Part shown: one piece after another, positions 12,545 to 19,684 of the stretch | Numbering within the stretch: the stretch's first letter is position 1 | How the letters are laid out: every line of letters begins with the position of its first letter | Assembly (NCBI GenBank): GCA_937897645.1 | Contig: CALCNV010000005.1 | Span: forward strand, 1 to 19,684 | Origin: an uncultured Lysobacteraceae bacterium | Lineage (GTDB): Bacteria > Pseudomonadota > Gammaproteobacteria > Xanthomonadales > Xanthomonadaceae | DNA length: 19,684 nt | Direction of reading: 5' to 3' | Made by a program: the position numbers and the translations under genes | Notes under the pieces: model-generated | The model's database searches: none | Told to the model about the DNA's origin: nothing | The model's input: only the letters and a program-made list of their open reading frames with translations

Positions 12545-14779
12545 ATGCCCGCCCCTTTCCTCCTTCGTGTCGCGCTGCCAGTACCGCTGCCGCGCCTGTT
12601 CGATTACCTGCCACCCGATGGCCACACGCCCCTGGCGACGGACATCGGGCGACGGGTGAAGGTGCCTTTCGGTTCACGCGAGCTGACCGGCATCGTGGCC
12701 GCTATCGGAACAGCCGCCGAGGACGCGCCCGAGTTGCGCCAGGTCCTCGCGTTCCCGGATGCCGGACCCCTGCTGCATGGCGAACTGCTGGAATCGCTGC
12801 GCTGGTTGTCGCGCTACACGCATGCGCCATTGGGCGAAGTGCTGGGCACGGCGTTGCCTGTGCTGCTGCGCCAGGGTGAGCGTGTACCGGATACGCATGC
12901 GTGGGCATGGCGGCTGACGGCCGAGGCCGAAGGCCAAGTGGAACGGCTCCGCAACGGCACGCGACCACGACGCTTGGCCGAGTTGCTTCAAGTATCGACA
13001 CGTGATGAAGACAGCCTCGATCTGCACCTGGACGACTGGCGCAGCGCGGCGCGTGCGCTGGCCAAACGCGGATGGGTCGAGCGCGTGGCGATTCCCGCAT
13101 CAGAGCTGGCGCCTGCACCGCAAGCCGGGCCCGCGCTGAATGCGGAACAGCAGGCAGCCGTCGATGCGGTCCTTTCCACCCAGGGATTCGCAGCCTTGTT
13201 GCTGGATGGCGTCACCGGCAGCGGCAAGACCGAGGTCTACCTGCACGCCATCGCCGACTGCCTGCGTCGCGGCAAGCAGGCACTCGTGCTGGTACCGGAA
13301 ATCGGACTGACGCCGCAGACACTCGCCCGTTTCCGCCAGCGCCTGGGCGTGCCGGTGCTGGCCCTGCATTCCGGCTTGAACGACGGCGAACGTGCGCGTG
13401 GCTGGGCGGCATTCGCGCGCGGCGAGGCGCGTGTCGCGGTAGGCACGCGCTCGGCGGTGTTCACGCCGCTTCCGAACGCGGGATTGATCATCGTCGATGA
13501 AGAACACGACGGCAGCTACAAGCAACAGGACGGCATGCGCTACCACGCGCGCGATTTCGCCTTGGTGCGCGGCAAGGCCTTGGACGTGCCAGTGATCCTG
13601 GGTAGTGCGACGCCCTCGCTGGAATCGCTGCACAACGCCGCGAGCGAACGCTACGCGCACCTGCGTTTGTCACGGCGCGCCGGCGACGCCAAGCCACCGT
13701 CCGTGCGCGTCACCGACGTGCGCAAGCGTCCGCTGCAAGCCGGCTTGTCGGAGGAGAGCATCACGGCGATCTCGAATGCGATGAGTGCTGGTGGACAAGT
13801 GCTGGTATTCAAGAACCGTCGCGGCTATGCGCCAGTCCTGCTTTGCCACGATTGCGGTTGGAGCGCGCAGTGCAAGCGATGTGATTCGCCGCTCACCGTG
13901 CATGGCGGTGGCCGTCGCCTGCAATGCCACCACTGTGGCGCGCGCCAGACCACGCCACCCTCATGCCCGGATTGCGGCGGGCTGGCGCTGCAACCACAAG
14001 GCATCGGCACTGAACGCCTGGAAGAAATGCTGCTGGAAAAATTTTCGGACGTGCCGGTACTTCGCATCGATCGCGGCACCACGCAGCGACGCGATGCATT
14101 GGCCGGACTGTTGGAAAAGCTCGGCGACCAGCCCGGCATCCTGGTGGGTACGCAGATCCTCGCCAAGGGCCACGACCTGCCGCATCTCACCCTGGTGGTG
14201 GTAGTGGGCGTGGACGAGGGTTTGTTCTCGTCGGACTTCCGCGCTGGTGAAAAACTCGCGCAGCAATTGATCCAGGTCGCCGGTCGCGCCGGTCGCGCGC
14301 AAAAGCCCGGCGAAGTGCGCCTGCAAACCCACCACCCCGACCATCCCCTGCTCACCACGCTGATCAACGGCGGCTACCACGCCTTCGCCGAAAGCGAACT
14401 GGAACAGCGACAGGCCGCAGGATTTCCTCCGTTCGCACACCTGGCATTGCTGCGTGCGGAAGCGAAGCACGTGGACGCAGCGAATGCATTCCTGCAAGCG
14501 GCCAAAGCGATCCTTTCAAGCAATCTTCATAAGGGGGATGTCGGAAATCCCGTCCGTGGTGAGTCCGTTGAACCACGCTCTTCACCAAACTTCCACGGAC
14601 CGCTCCCCGCACCCATGCAGAAACGCGCCGGCATGCACCGCATGCAACTGCTCCTCTCCGCATCCAACCGTCGCAGCCTGCACGCAAGCCTCGACGCCGC
14701 ACTACCCTTGATCCAAGCCCTGCCAGAAGCACGCAAGGTGCGCTGGTCACTGGATGTGGATCCGATGGATTTGTATTGA
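12545..14779 (+). CDS. priA: Primosomal protein N' (replication restart helicase PriA)
   Basis: PriA is a 3'-5' superfamily 2 helicase that recognises stalled forks and reloads DnaB. The protein has 744 residues from ATG 12545 (E. coli 732). The N-terminus RVALPVPLPRLFDYLPP is the DNA-binding domain start. Walker A GVTGSGKT is at 222-229, the DEAH-type box DEEH at 318-321, and eight zinc-binding cysteines (CHDC, CKRC, CHHC, CPDC) lie from Cys434 to about 482. The helicase motif QVAGRAGRAQ is near the two-thirds point. ATG 12545 matches where the family begins. ATG 12440, which has a better ribosome site (AAGAGA), would add 35 unrelated residues. Residues about 667-679 (NPVRGESVEPRS) are encoded by a dispersed repeat, in a loop before GPLPAPMQKRAG. 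kgtP starts 48 bases later. Confidence 0.95.
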   Translation: MPAPFLLRVALPVPLPRLFDYLPPDGHTPLATDIGRRVKVPFGSRELTGIVAAIGTAAEDAPELRQVLAFPDAGPLLHGELLESLRWLSRYTHAPLGEVLGTALPVLLRQGERVPDTHAWAWRLTAEAEGQVERLRNGTRPRRLAELLQVSTRDEDSLDLHLDDWRSAARALAKRGWVERVAIPASELAPAPQAGPALNAEQQAAVDAVLSTQGFAALLLDGVTGSGKTEVYLHAIADCLRRGKQALVLVPEIGLTPQTLARFRQRLGVPVLALHSGLNDGERARGWAAFARGEARVAVGTRSAVFTPLPNAGLIIVDEEHDGSYKQQDGMRYHARDFALVRGKALDVPVILGSATPSLESLHNAASERYAHLRLSRRAGDAKPPSVRVTDVRKRPLQAGLSEESITAISNAMSAGGQVLVFKNRRGYAPVLLCHDCGWSAQCKRCDSPLTVHGGGRRLQCHHCGARQTTPPSCPDCGGLALQPQGIGTERLEEMLLEKFSDVPVLRIDRGTTQRRDALAGLLEKLGDQPGILVGTQILAKGHDLPHLTLVVVVGVDEGLFSSDFRAGEKLAQQLIQVAGRAGRAQKPGEVRLQTHHPDHPLLTTLINGGYHAFAESELEQRQAAGFPPFAHLALLRAEAKHVDAANAFLQAAKAILSSNLHKGDVGNPVRGESVEPRSSPNFHGPLPAPMQKRAGMHRMQLLLSASNRRSLHASLDAALPLIQALPEARKVRWSLDVDPMDLY
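14545..14580 (+). repeat. Dispersed intergenic repeat inside the priA coding region
   Basis: These 36 bases match the full-length repeat at 10325-10360 at 32 of 36 positions (starting AAATCCCGT, ending GAACCACGCTC). They are read in frame by priA as part of NPVRGESVEPRSS. Elsewhere in the window the element occurs only between genes. Confidence 0.85.
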
Positions 14780-14827
14780 ACAGCTTGCGTTGTATGCCTG
14801 CGAGCTGGTCCATGAAACAATCCCCGC

Positions 14828-16150
14828 ATGGAGACCTCCCGTGCGCTGTCCCCCGCCCAACGCCTGCGCAGCATATTCAGCGGTTCGGTCGGGAACCTGG
14901 TCGAGTGGTATGACTGGTATGTCTACGCCGCGTTCTCGCTCTATTTCGCCAAGGTGTTCTTCCCGCAGGGCGACCTGACCTCGCAGCTGCTCAACACCGC
15001 CGCAATCTTCGCCGTCGGCTTCCTCATGCGTCCGCTCGGCGGCTGGTTGCTGGGCCGCTATGCCGACCGGCACGGACGCAAGGCCGCGCTGATGCTGTCG
15101 GTGCTGCTGATGTGCGGCGGCTCGCTGATCATCACTTTCACCCCGGGCTACGCGACGATCGGCATCTTCGCGCCGATCCTGCTGGTGCTGGCGCGGCTGC
15201 TGCAGGGGCTCAGCGTGGGTGGGGAATACGGCACGTCGGCGACGTATCTCAGCGAAATGGCCACGCGCGAGCATCGTGGCTTCTGGTCAAGCTTCCAGTA
15301 CGTGACTTTGGTGATGGGCCACCTAATGGCACTGGTGGTGCTGATCCTGCTGCAGCGTGTGTTCCTGACCGATGAACAGTTACGCGAATGGGGCTGGCGC
15401 ATTCCCTTCGCCATTGGCGCGCTAGCCGCCGTGGTTGCATTGTGGCTGCGTCGCAACATGGTGGAAAGCGAATCTTTTTCGCGCCGTCGCGCGGCTGGAA
15501 ATTCAGAACAGAAGCAAGGCACGCTACGCGCCTTGATGCAGCACCCCAGCGCCATTTTCACGGTCATCGGCCTGACCATGGGCGGCACGCTGGCGTTCTA
15601 CACGTACACCACGTACATGCATAAATTCCTGGTCAACAGCGCGGGCATGGATTCGCAGACCGCGAGCCTGCTCAATGCCTCCACGCTATTCCTGTACATG
15701 CTGATGCAGCCGGTGGTCGGCGCGCTGTCGGACAAGATCGGCAGGCGCCCGATCCTGATCACGTTCGGCGTCCTGGGCACTTTGCTGACCGTTCCGATCC
15801 TGAGCCAGCTGCAATCCGTCAGCACCACGATGCAGGCCTTCTGGCTGATCATGGCGGCACTCACCATCGTCAGTGGTTACACCGCGATCAATGCCGTGGT
15901 GAAGGCTGAACTGTTTCCCGTGGAAATACGCGCACTGGGTGTTGGCCTGCCGTACGCACTGACCGTGGCGATCTTCGGTGGCACTGCCGAATACGTCGCG
16001 CTGTGGTTCAAGGATATCGGCCACGAAAGCGGTTTCTACTGGTATGTCACTGCGTGTATCGCCTGTTCGCTGCTGGTGTACATCCACATGCCGGACACGC
16101 GCAAGCATTCGCTCATCGACCAAGACGAAGTCCAAGGAGCCTCGCCATGA
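14828..16150 (+). CDS. kgtP: MFS transporter, alpha-ketoglutarate permease type (MHS family)
   Basis: This 440-residue inner-membrane permease has twelve hydrophobic segments and close resemblance to E. coli KgtP, a proton symporter for 2-oxoglutarate. Matching stretches include GNLVEWYDWYVYAAFSLYFA, GFLMRPLGGWLLGRYADRHG, RLLQGLSVGGEYGTSATYLS, REWGWRIPFAIGA, LSDKIGRRP, AELFPVEIRALGVGLPYA and IFGGTAEYVALW. The sugar-porter-like RXGRR loops of the metabolite:H+ symporter subfamily are present after helices 2 and 8. ATG 14828 places the family start correctly, although no clear ribosome site is visible. The last codons overlap the ndh start (ATGA). Substrate is assigned from recalled similarity to KgtP; another dicarboxylate is possible. 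Confidence 0.88.
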   Translation: METSRALSPAQRLRSIFSGSVGNLVEWYDWYVYAAFSLYFAKVFFPQGDLTSQLLNTAAIFAVGFLMRPLGGWLLGRYADRHGRKAALMLSVLLMCGGSLIITFTPGYATIGIFAPILLVLARLLQGLSVGGEYGTSATYLSEMATREHRGFWSSFQYVTLVMGHLMALVVLILLQRVFLTDEQLREWGWRIPFAIGALAAVVALWLRRNMVESESFSRRRAAGNSEQKQGTLRALMQHPSAIFTVIGLTMGGTLAFYTYTTYMHKFLVNSAGMDSQTASLLNASTLFLYMLMQPVVGALSDKIGRRPILITFGVLGTLLTVPILSQLQSVSTTMQAFWLIMAALTIVSGYTAINAVVKAELFPVEIRALGVGLPYALTVAIFGGTAEYVALWFKDIGHESGFYWYVTACIACSLLVYIHMPDTRKHSLIDQDEVQGASP

Positions 16151-17430
16151 ATCCATCGCAGTTGCCTCATGTGCTCGTCATCGGCGGTGGTTTCGCCGGC
16201 CTGTGGGCCACCCGTGCACTCGCGAGCACGCCGGTGCGCATCACCCTGGTGGATCGCTGCAACCACCACCTGTTCCAGCCCTTGCTGTACCAGGTAGCCA
16301 CTGCAGGACTCTCTTCGCCGGACATCGCCGCCCCGCTTCGCCATATCCTGCGCAAGCAACGCAATGTGGAAGTCCGCCTTGCGGAAGTCCGCGGCATCGA
16401 CCCAACCGGCAAGCAGGTTACACTGGACGATGGCACCACGCTGGATTTCGATTACCTGTTGTTGGCCAGTGGCGCCACGCATGCCTACTTTGGCCATGAC
16501 GAGTGGGCGCGGCACGCACCCGGCCTGAAGACGCTGGACGACGCACTGCAGTTGCGCAAGCATCTGCTGCTGGCATTCGAGCGTGCCGAAGCGGAACCTG
16601 ATCCGGAACTGCGAGCCGCCTGGTTGAGTTTCGCCATCGTCGGTGGCGGACCCACCGGCGTGGAGTTGGCAGGGACATTGGCGGAGATCGCGCGGCACAC
16701 GCTGAAGAACGAGTTCCGCAACATCAATCCCTCCGATGCGCGCGTGCGCCTGGTCGAAGCCGGGCCACGCGTGCTGGCTTCTTTTCCCGAAGATCTTTCG
16801 GAAAAAGCTAGGAAGCAGCTGGAGAAACTCGGAGTCGAGGTTTCAACCGGCATTGCCGTCACGGACATCGACGAATCGGGCTATCGGCTTGGCGAAGAAT
16901 TCTTTCCCGCACGTACCGTAGTCTGGGCCGCCGGCGTAGCGGCTTCACCCTTGGCGAAATCACTGGGAGTGCCACTTGATCGTGCCGGTCGTGTTCCGGT
17001 GCTTAACGATCTCAGTACTCCCGGGCATCCGGATATTTTCGTCGCGGGTGACCTGGCTTCGCTGCAGCAGGGAGGAAAACCTGTTCCCGGCGTGGCTCCT
17101 GCCGCCAAGCAGATGGGCCGTCATGTCGCCAATGTCATCCGCGCGCGCCTGGCCGGCAAGCCGGCAGCTGCTTTCCACTACCAGGACTTCGGCAACCTGG
17201 CCACGATAGGCAGGATGGCAGCCATCGTGCATTTCGGGCGCCTGAAACTTTCCGGCTTGTTGGCCTGGTGGTTCTGGCTGGGCGCGCACGTATTCTTCCT
17301 GATCGGCTTCCGTAACCGCCTGGTCGTGTTGCTCAACTGGGCCTGGGCGTATTGGAGTTACCAACGCGGCGCACGCATTATCCTGGGCCGCGATGAAGGT
17401 GATCAGGCGCGATCAACGCGACAGGCGTAG
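16147..17430 (+). CDS. ndh: Type II NADH dehydrogenase (NDH-2), FAD-dependent
   Basis: NDH-2 oxidises NADH and reduces quinone without pumping protons, at the cytoplasmic face of the membrane. The 427-residue protein has the FAD-binding motif GGGFAG (13-18), the NADH-binding motif GGGPTGVE (166-173), and the second FAD segment DIFVAGD (near 296). AAKQMGRHVA and the C-terminal hydrophobic helices (LSGLLAWWFWLGAHVFFLIGF, then LVVLLNWAWAYWSYQRG) anchor the enzyme, as in bacterial NDH-2. Strong ribosome site AAGGAG is 8 bases before ATG 16147. The start overlaps the kgtP stop in ATGA, indicating translational coupling. It converges with the DUF1203 gene (28-base overlap). Other pyridine nucleotide-disulfide oxidoreductases are less likely, since no redox-active CxxxxC is present. 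Confidence 0.9.
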   Translation: MNPSQLPHVLVIGGGFAGLWATRALASTPVRITLVDRCNHHLFQPLLYQVATAGLSSPDIAAPLRHILRKQRNVEVRLAEVRGIDPTGKQVTLDDGTTLDFDYLLLASGATHAYFGHDEWARHAPGLKTLDDALQLRKHLLLAFERAEAEPDPELRAAWLSFAIVGGGPTGVELAGTLAEIARHTLKNEFRNINPSDARVRLVEAGPRVLASFPEDLSEKARKQLEKLGVEVSTGIAVTDIDESGYRLGEEFFPARTVVWAAGVAASPLAKSLGVPLDRAGRVPVLNDLSTPGHPDIFVAGDLASLQQGGKPVPGVAPAAKQMGRHVANVIRARLAGKPAAAFHYQDFGNLATIGRMAAIVHFGRLKLSGLLAWWFWLGAHVFFLIGFRNRLVVLLNWAWAYWSYQRGARIILGRDEGDQARSTRQA

Positions 17431-17870
17431 CAACCGGGCTGCGCATAATGGATATGCACATACGAAGTACGGGATATAGCAAATAAACGCTCCAGCACCT
17501 GTTCGGTTTCCGTACCAGGCGCCACCTCGGCCCACACCATCATGCCGTCCGCGTCATAAGCACGCAGTGAGAGCACGCGGCGGCGCAGGAGCTCCGGGAT
17601 CTCGCCGGCCATCGGCATAGCCTGCTTGGCACCTTCGCGCACATAGATAGGCCCCGCGGCGCGATAAGGCGTTTCCACCGCGTGATGTGCATAAGGCAGC
17701 AACAGCAACCTCTCCCCGTCGGATGCGTCCTGCAGACTGACGCGACAAGGATATACAGGGCGTCCATCGGCAACGACGCTGCGAGCATTGCGCATGGCTA
17801 GCTCAGCATCGGAGAGCGCAAACAAAGGCTTAAATGATGAAATGGGCAGCGCGCTGATCTGGAATTGCAT
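17403..17870 (-). CDS. DUF1203 family protein
   Basis: This 155-residue cytoplasmic protein matches the DUF1203 pattern in order: FKPLFALSDAELAMRNARSV, ADGRPVYPCRVSLQDA, LLLLPYAHHAVETPYRA, GPIYVREGA, LLRRRVLSLRAYDADGMM, and the C-terminal YVHIHYAQPGCYACRVDRA. The family has no assigned activity; the conserved Cys and His near the end invite a metal or catalytic role but prove none. GGAG, 7 bases before ATG 17870, decides the start, and the open frame upstream to 18008 is rejected. It is transcribed from the same strand as rpoH, across the terminator, and converges on ndh. Confidence 0.88.
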   Translation of the reverse strand: MQFQISALPISSFKPLFALSDAELAMRNARSVVADGRPVYPCRVSLQDASDGERLLLLPYAHHAVETPYRAAGPIYVREGAKQAMPMAGEIPELLRRRVLSLRAYDADGMMVWAEVAPGTETEQVLERLFAISRTSYVHIHYAQPGCYACRVDRA

Positions 17871-17973
17871 GGGGAACTCCGCAGGTTTAGGAGTACACAT
17901 CCTCCCAGCCGCTCCCACGCTGCGATATCCGATTCTTGCGACTTGATGATTGGGTTGCTTGCGGTTGAAAATG

Positions 17974-18002
17974 AAAAAAGGCCTGGAAACCAGGCCTTTT
18001 TT
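17974..18002. terminator. Rho-independent terminator of rpoH (possibly bidirectional)
   Basis: The arms AAAAAAGGCCTGG (17974-17986) and CCAGGCCTTTTTT (17990-18002) pair perfectly around a three-base loop, with T-runs on both strands. It lies 20 bases after the rpoH stop on the minus strand and ends rpoH transcription before the DUF1203 gene. Confidence 0.9.
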
Positions 18003-18021
18003 GATCATTTGCTAGCCGACA

Positions 18022-18909
18022 TCAGGCAGCGAACAACGCCTTCATCTTCTTCAACGCATTGGCCTCGATCTGGCGGATGCGTTCGGCCGAGACGCCGTAC
18101 TCGTCGGCCAGTTCCTGCAGCGTGACCTTGTTGTCATCATCCAACCAACGGCGCATGACGATGTCGCGCGAGCGCTTGTCCAACCCGGCCATGCCTTCGC
18201 GTAAGAGCTCGAGCTCATTGCCTTCACTGTCGGCACGCTCATAGGCCTGCGACGGATCTTCGTCCTGGGTCATGAGGTAAGCGCCCGGTGACGGCGGCGC
18301 GTGGTCATCGTCCTCATCGGACGGCGCGTCGAAACCGATATCACGGCCCGAAAGACGCGATTCCATTTCCAGCACTTCGCGCTTGGACACGTTGAGGTCG
18401 GCGGCCACGGCGGTGACTTCCGCATCATTCATCCATCCCAGTCGCGTCTTCGACTTGCGCAGGTTGAAGAACAACTTGCGCTGCGCCTTGGTGGTGGCGA
18501 CTTTCACGATGCGCCAGTTCTTGAGGATGAACTCATGCATTTCGGCACGGATCCAATGCACGGCGAAGCTGACCAAGCGCACGCCCATTTCAGGATCGAA
18601 GCGCTTGACCGCCTTCATCAGGCCGATATTGCCTTCCTGGATCAAGTCGCCCAGCTGCAGACCGTAACCGTTATAACCGCGGGCCACGTGCACGACGAAT
18701 CGCAGGTGCGAATGCACCAGCTCGCGCGCGGCATCCAGATCTTCGTCGTCGCGGAAGCGGCGCGCCAGGTCCTGCTCTTCGTCCACCGTCAGCACCGGGA
18801 TCTGGTGCACGGCACCGATGTAGGCATCGAGCGAGCCGAGCGCACTGGGGATGGGCAGGTTGTTTGCCACCATGGCGGTGGTTGCAGAGGTCTGGTTCAT
18901 AGGGATCAT
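18022..18909 (-). CDS. rpoH: RNA polymerase heat-shock sigma factor sigma-32
   Basis: RpoH directs RNA polymerase to heat-shock promoters. The protein has 295 residues (E. coli 284). Region 2 carries GDLIQEGNIGLMKAVKRFDP and the promoter-recognition stretch VSFAVHWIRAEMHEFIL. The RpoH box QRKLFFNLR at 143-151 is diagnostic and separates it from RpoD and RpoS. Region 4.2 (about 262-291, VTLQELADEYGVSAERIRQIE) is the helix-turn-helix. ATG 18909 and ATG 18900 are both possible starts: neither has a ribosome site, and a hairpin and an extended -10-like sequence sit directly upstream. The segment after region 3 is acidic (DEDDDHAPPSPGAY). The 23S-5S rRNA end lies upstream. Confidence 0.95.
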   Translation of the reverse strand: MIPMNQTSATTAMVANNLPIPSALGSLDAYIGAVHQIPVLTVDEEQDLARRFRDDEDLDAARELVHSHLRFVVHVARGYNGYGLQLGDLIQEGNIGLMKAVKRFDPEMGVRLVSFAVHWIRAEMHEFILKNWRIVKVATTKAQRKLFFNLRKSKTRLGWMNDAEVTAVAADLNVSKREVLEMESRLSGRDIGFDAPSDEDDDHAPPSPGAYLMTQDEDPSQAYERADSEGNELELLREGMAGLDKRSRDIVMRRWLDDDNKVTLQELADEYGVSAERIRQIEANALKKMKALFAA

Positions 18910-18937
18910 TTTAGCAGTCGTGGGGTTGGACTGCTAA
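18908..18937 (-). promoter_or_regulatory. Hairpin and extended -10-like sequence at the rpoH start
   Basis: TTAGCAGTC (minus strand 18937-18929) and GACTGCTAA (18919-18911) form a 9-bp stem ending two bases before ATG 18909. The same bases contain TGCTAAAAT (18916-18908), one base from an extended -10 (TGnTATAAT). That would place the RNA start at about ATG 18900, giving a leaderless message. No good -35 is visible. The alternatives are an RNA structure masking the start or a promoter. Confidence 0.45.
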
Positions 18938-19293
18938 TCGATTAAGGAGTTCCATTGTTTCGTGCGTGGAACAGTCATCGTGTCCGCATTCTTCCAAGTC
19001 ACTGTTTTTACATATTTTTTGCACAATCATCTGTCATGTCCAGTAACTGCTTCGTTAGACATGGTGTCGCTGACCGCAGAAGACAAGACAGGGCGTGTGA
19101 TCGTTCGGCGAATACATTGCTGGCGGCGCGTGTCGGTTTCGACAAGCCCTGGCTGCACGTCACGCATGAGGCGCTGAACGGAAGTATCGATCTCCGGATG
19201 CTTCAGAGAATCCGCCCAAGCACCGCATCCATGCCCGCAGGCTGATCAGGATGATCGGAACCGTCCACGGCACCACTGCGATTCGCATAAAGA
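18938..19293. other. Intergenic region between the rRNA operon end and rpoH
   Basis: About 350 bases. It holds the AT-rich candidate promoter near 19009-19037; the rest is of normal composition. Short frames exist on both strands, including a 42-residue minus-strand frame with a hydrophobic start just after the rRNA terminator, but none has a ribosome site or recognised domain. I see no gene. Confidence 0.55.
19009..19037 (-). promoter_or_regulatory. Possible sigma-70 promoter for rpoH
   Basis: On the minus strand, ATGACA (19037-19032) is followed after 17 bases by TATGTA (19014-19009). The -35 matches five of six consensus bases and the -10 only three, inside an AT-rich stretch. It would give a leader of about 95 bases before rpoH containing the hairpin. 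Confidence 0.3.
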
Positions 19294-19325
19294 AAAACGC
19301 CACCTCCTTGCGGAGATGGCGTTTT
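19294..19325 (-). terminator. Terminator of the rRNA operon
   Basis: AAAACGCCACCTCC (19294-19307) and GGAGATGGCGTTTT (19312-19325) pair with one G-U-type mismatch around a TTGC loop. On the minus strand it ends in a run of T, directly after 5S rRNA. Confidence 0.9.
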
Positions 19326-19332
19326 GGGTAAA

Positions 19333-19451
19333 GACCCTGGCGATGACCTACTCTTGCATGGCTTAAGCCACACTACCATCGGCGCAGCTGCGTTTCACTT
19401 CCGAGTTCGGGATGGGATCGGGTGGTTCCACAGCGCTAATTTCACCAGGGA
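19333..19451 (-). rRNA. rrf: 5S ribosomal RNA
   Basis: On the minus strand the sequence reads CCCTGGTGAAATTAGCGC at the 5' end, then the conserved CCCGAACTCGGAAGTGAAAC, CGCCGATGGTAGTGTGG and GAGAGTAGG-like segment (here AAGAGTAGGTCATCGCC), ending in CCAGGGT that pairs with the 5' end. Length is about 119 bases, normal for 5S. The exact ends are estimated from the terminal stem. It follows 23S after a spacer of about 128 bases. Confidence 0.95.
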
Positions 19452-19579
19452 GACGGTTGGAGCGTCGCTCATACCTATAAAAATAGGAGTGGCGCCTGTC
19501 TCTCATAAGGTCTTGGGAAGTAGATTGCTATTTGGATTTCATTCGACGTGTTGTCGTGACTAAAGCAACTTGAGGTTAT

Positions 19580-19684
19580 ATGGTCAAGCCGCACGGATCA
19601 TTAGTATCAGTTAGCTCAATGCATTGCTGCACTTACACACCTGACCTATCAACCACCTAGTCTTGATGGTTCCTTTAGGGGGCT
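19580..19684 (-). rRNA. rrl: 23S ribosomal RNA, 3' end (partial)
   Basis: On the minus strand the sequence contains GGTTGATAGGTCAGGTGTGT, AGCTAACTGATACTAATGAT and CCGTGCGGCTTGACC, which match the last part of bacterial 23S rRNA (domain VI end). The gene continues beyond the window edge. The 3' end is placed at about 19580 by comparison with the remembered E. coli ending. The spacer to 5S (19452-19579) includes a small CCTAT/ATAGG hairpin that could be a processing site. Confidence 0.93.

Noticed and set aside
19160..19290. Small hydrophobic minus-strand frame of 42 residues after the rRNA terminator
   Set aside because: It starts within the terminator edge without a ribosome site and shows no homologue that I recognise.

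Overview
The window is GC-rich chromosomal DNA from a gamma-proteobacterium, most likely the family Xanthomonadaceae (Lysobacter/Luteimonas/Xanthomonas relatives). This rests on the gene content (a TopA with a lysine-rich tail next to tsaC, DUF4286, DUF3106 and DUF1203 proteins, a KgtP-type permease, a long PriA, RpoH) and on several families of short palindromic intergenic repeats typical of that group. No phage, transposase, integrase or CRISPR array is visible. It looks like mostly core chromosome with a few lineage-specific genes.

Left part (1-5343): the 3' end of topA, a REP-like repeat pair, then tsaC. These are followed by three tightly packed genes for exported proteins. The first two are tandem paralogues with a DUF4124-like N-terminus. 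The third is an unrecognised predicted lipoprotein with visibly lower GC. A minus-strand short-chain dehydrogenase converges on them, and a small lipoprotein gene diverges from it.

Middle (5458-12086): mostly minus strand. It holds a small secreted four-cysteine protein, sppA (signal peptide peptidase), a MATE efflux pump, a divergent plus-strand DUF4286 gene, and a two-gene unit made of a sigma-70-like protein fused to a membrane anchor plus a DUF3106 protein. Large inverted or tandem repeats lie in most gaps: a near-perfect 30-bp inverted repeat after sppA, a perfect 29-bp inverted repeat overlapping the MATE stop codon, and a 28-bp tandem array after DUF4286.

Right part (12087-19684): an intergenic region with two perfect, inverted DnaA boxes lies upstream of priA (replication restart helicase). 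The priA reading frame carries an in-frame copy of the dispersed repeat seen at about 10.3 kb. Next come kgtP and a type II NADH dehydrogenase gene, translationally coupled through an ATGA overlap. Then a minus-strand DUF1203 gene, a bidirectional-looking terminator and rpoH. Last is the 3' end of a minus-strand rRNA operon (5S and the tail of 23S).

Most genes are housekeeping. The points most worth a second look are the membrane-anchored sigma-like protein with its DUF3106 partner, the inverted DnaA boxes before priA, the repeat-derived peptide in PriA, and the hairpin/extended -10 overlap at the rpoH start. All functional statements come from reading the sequence and recalling families. No searches were run.
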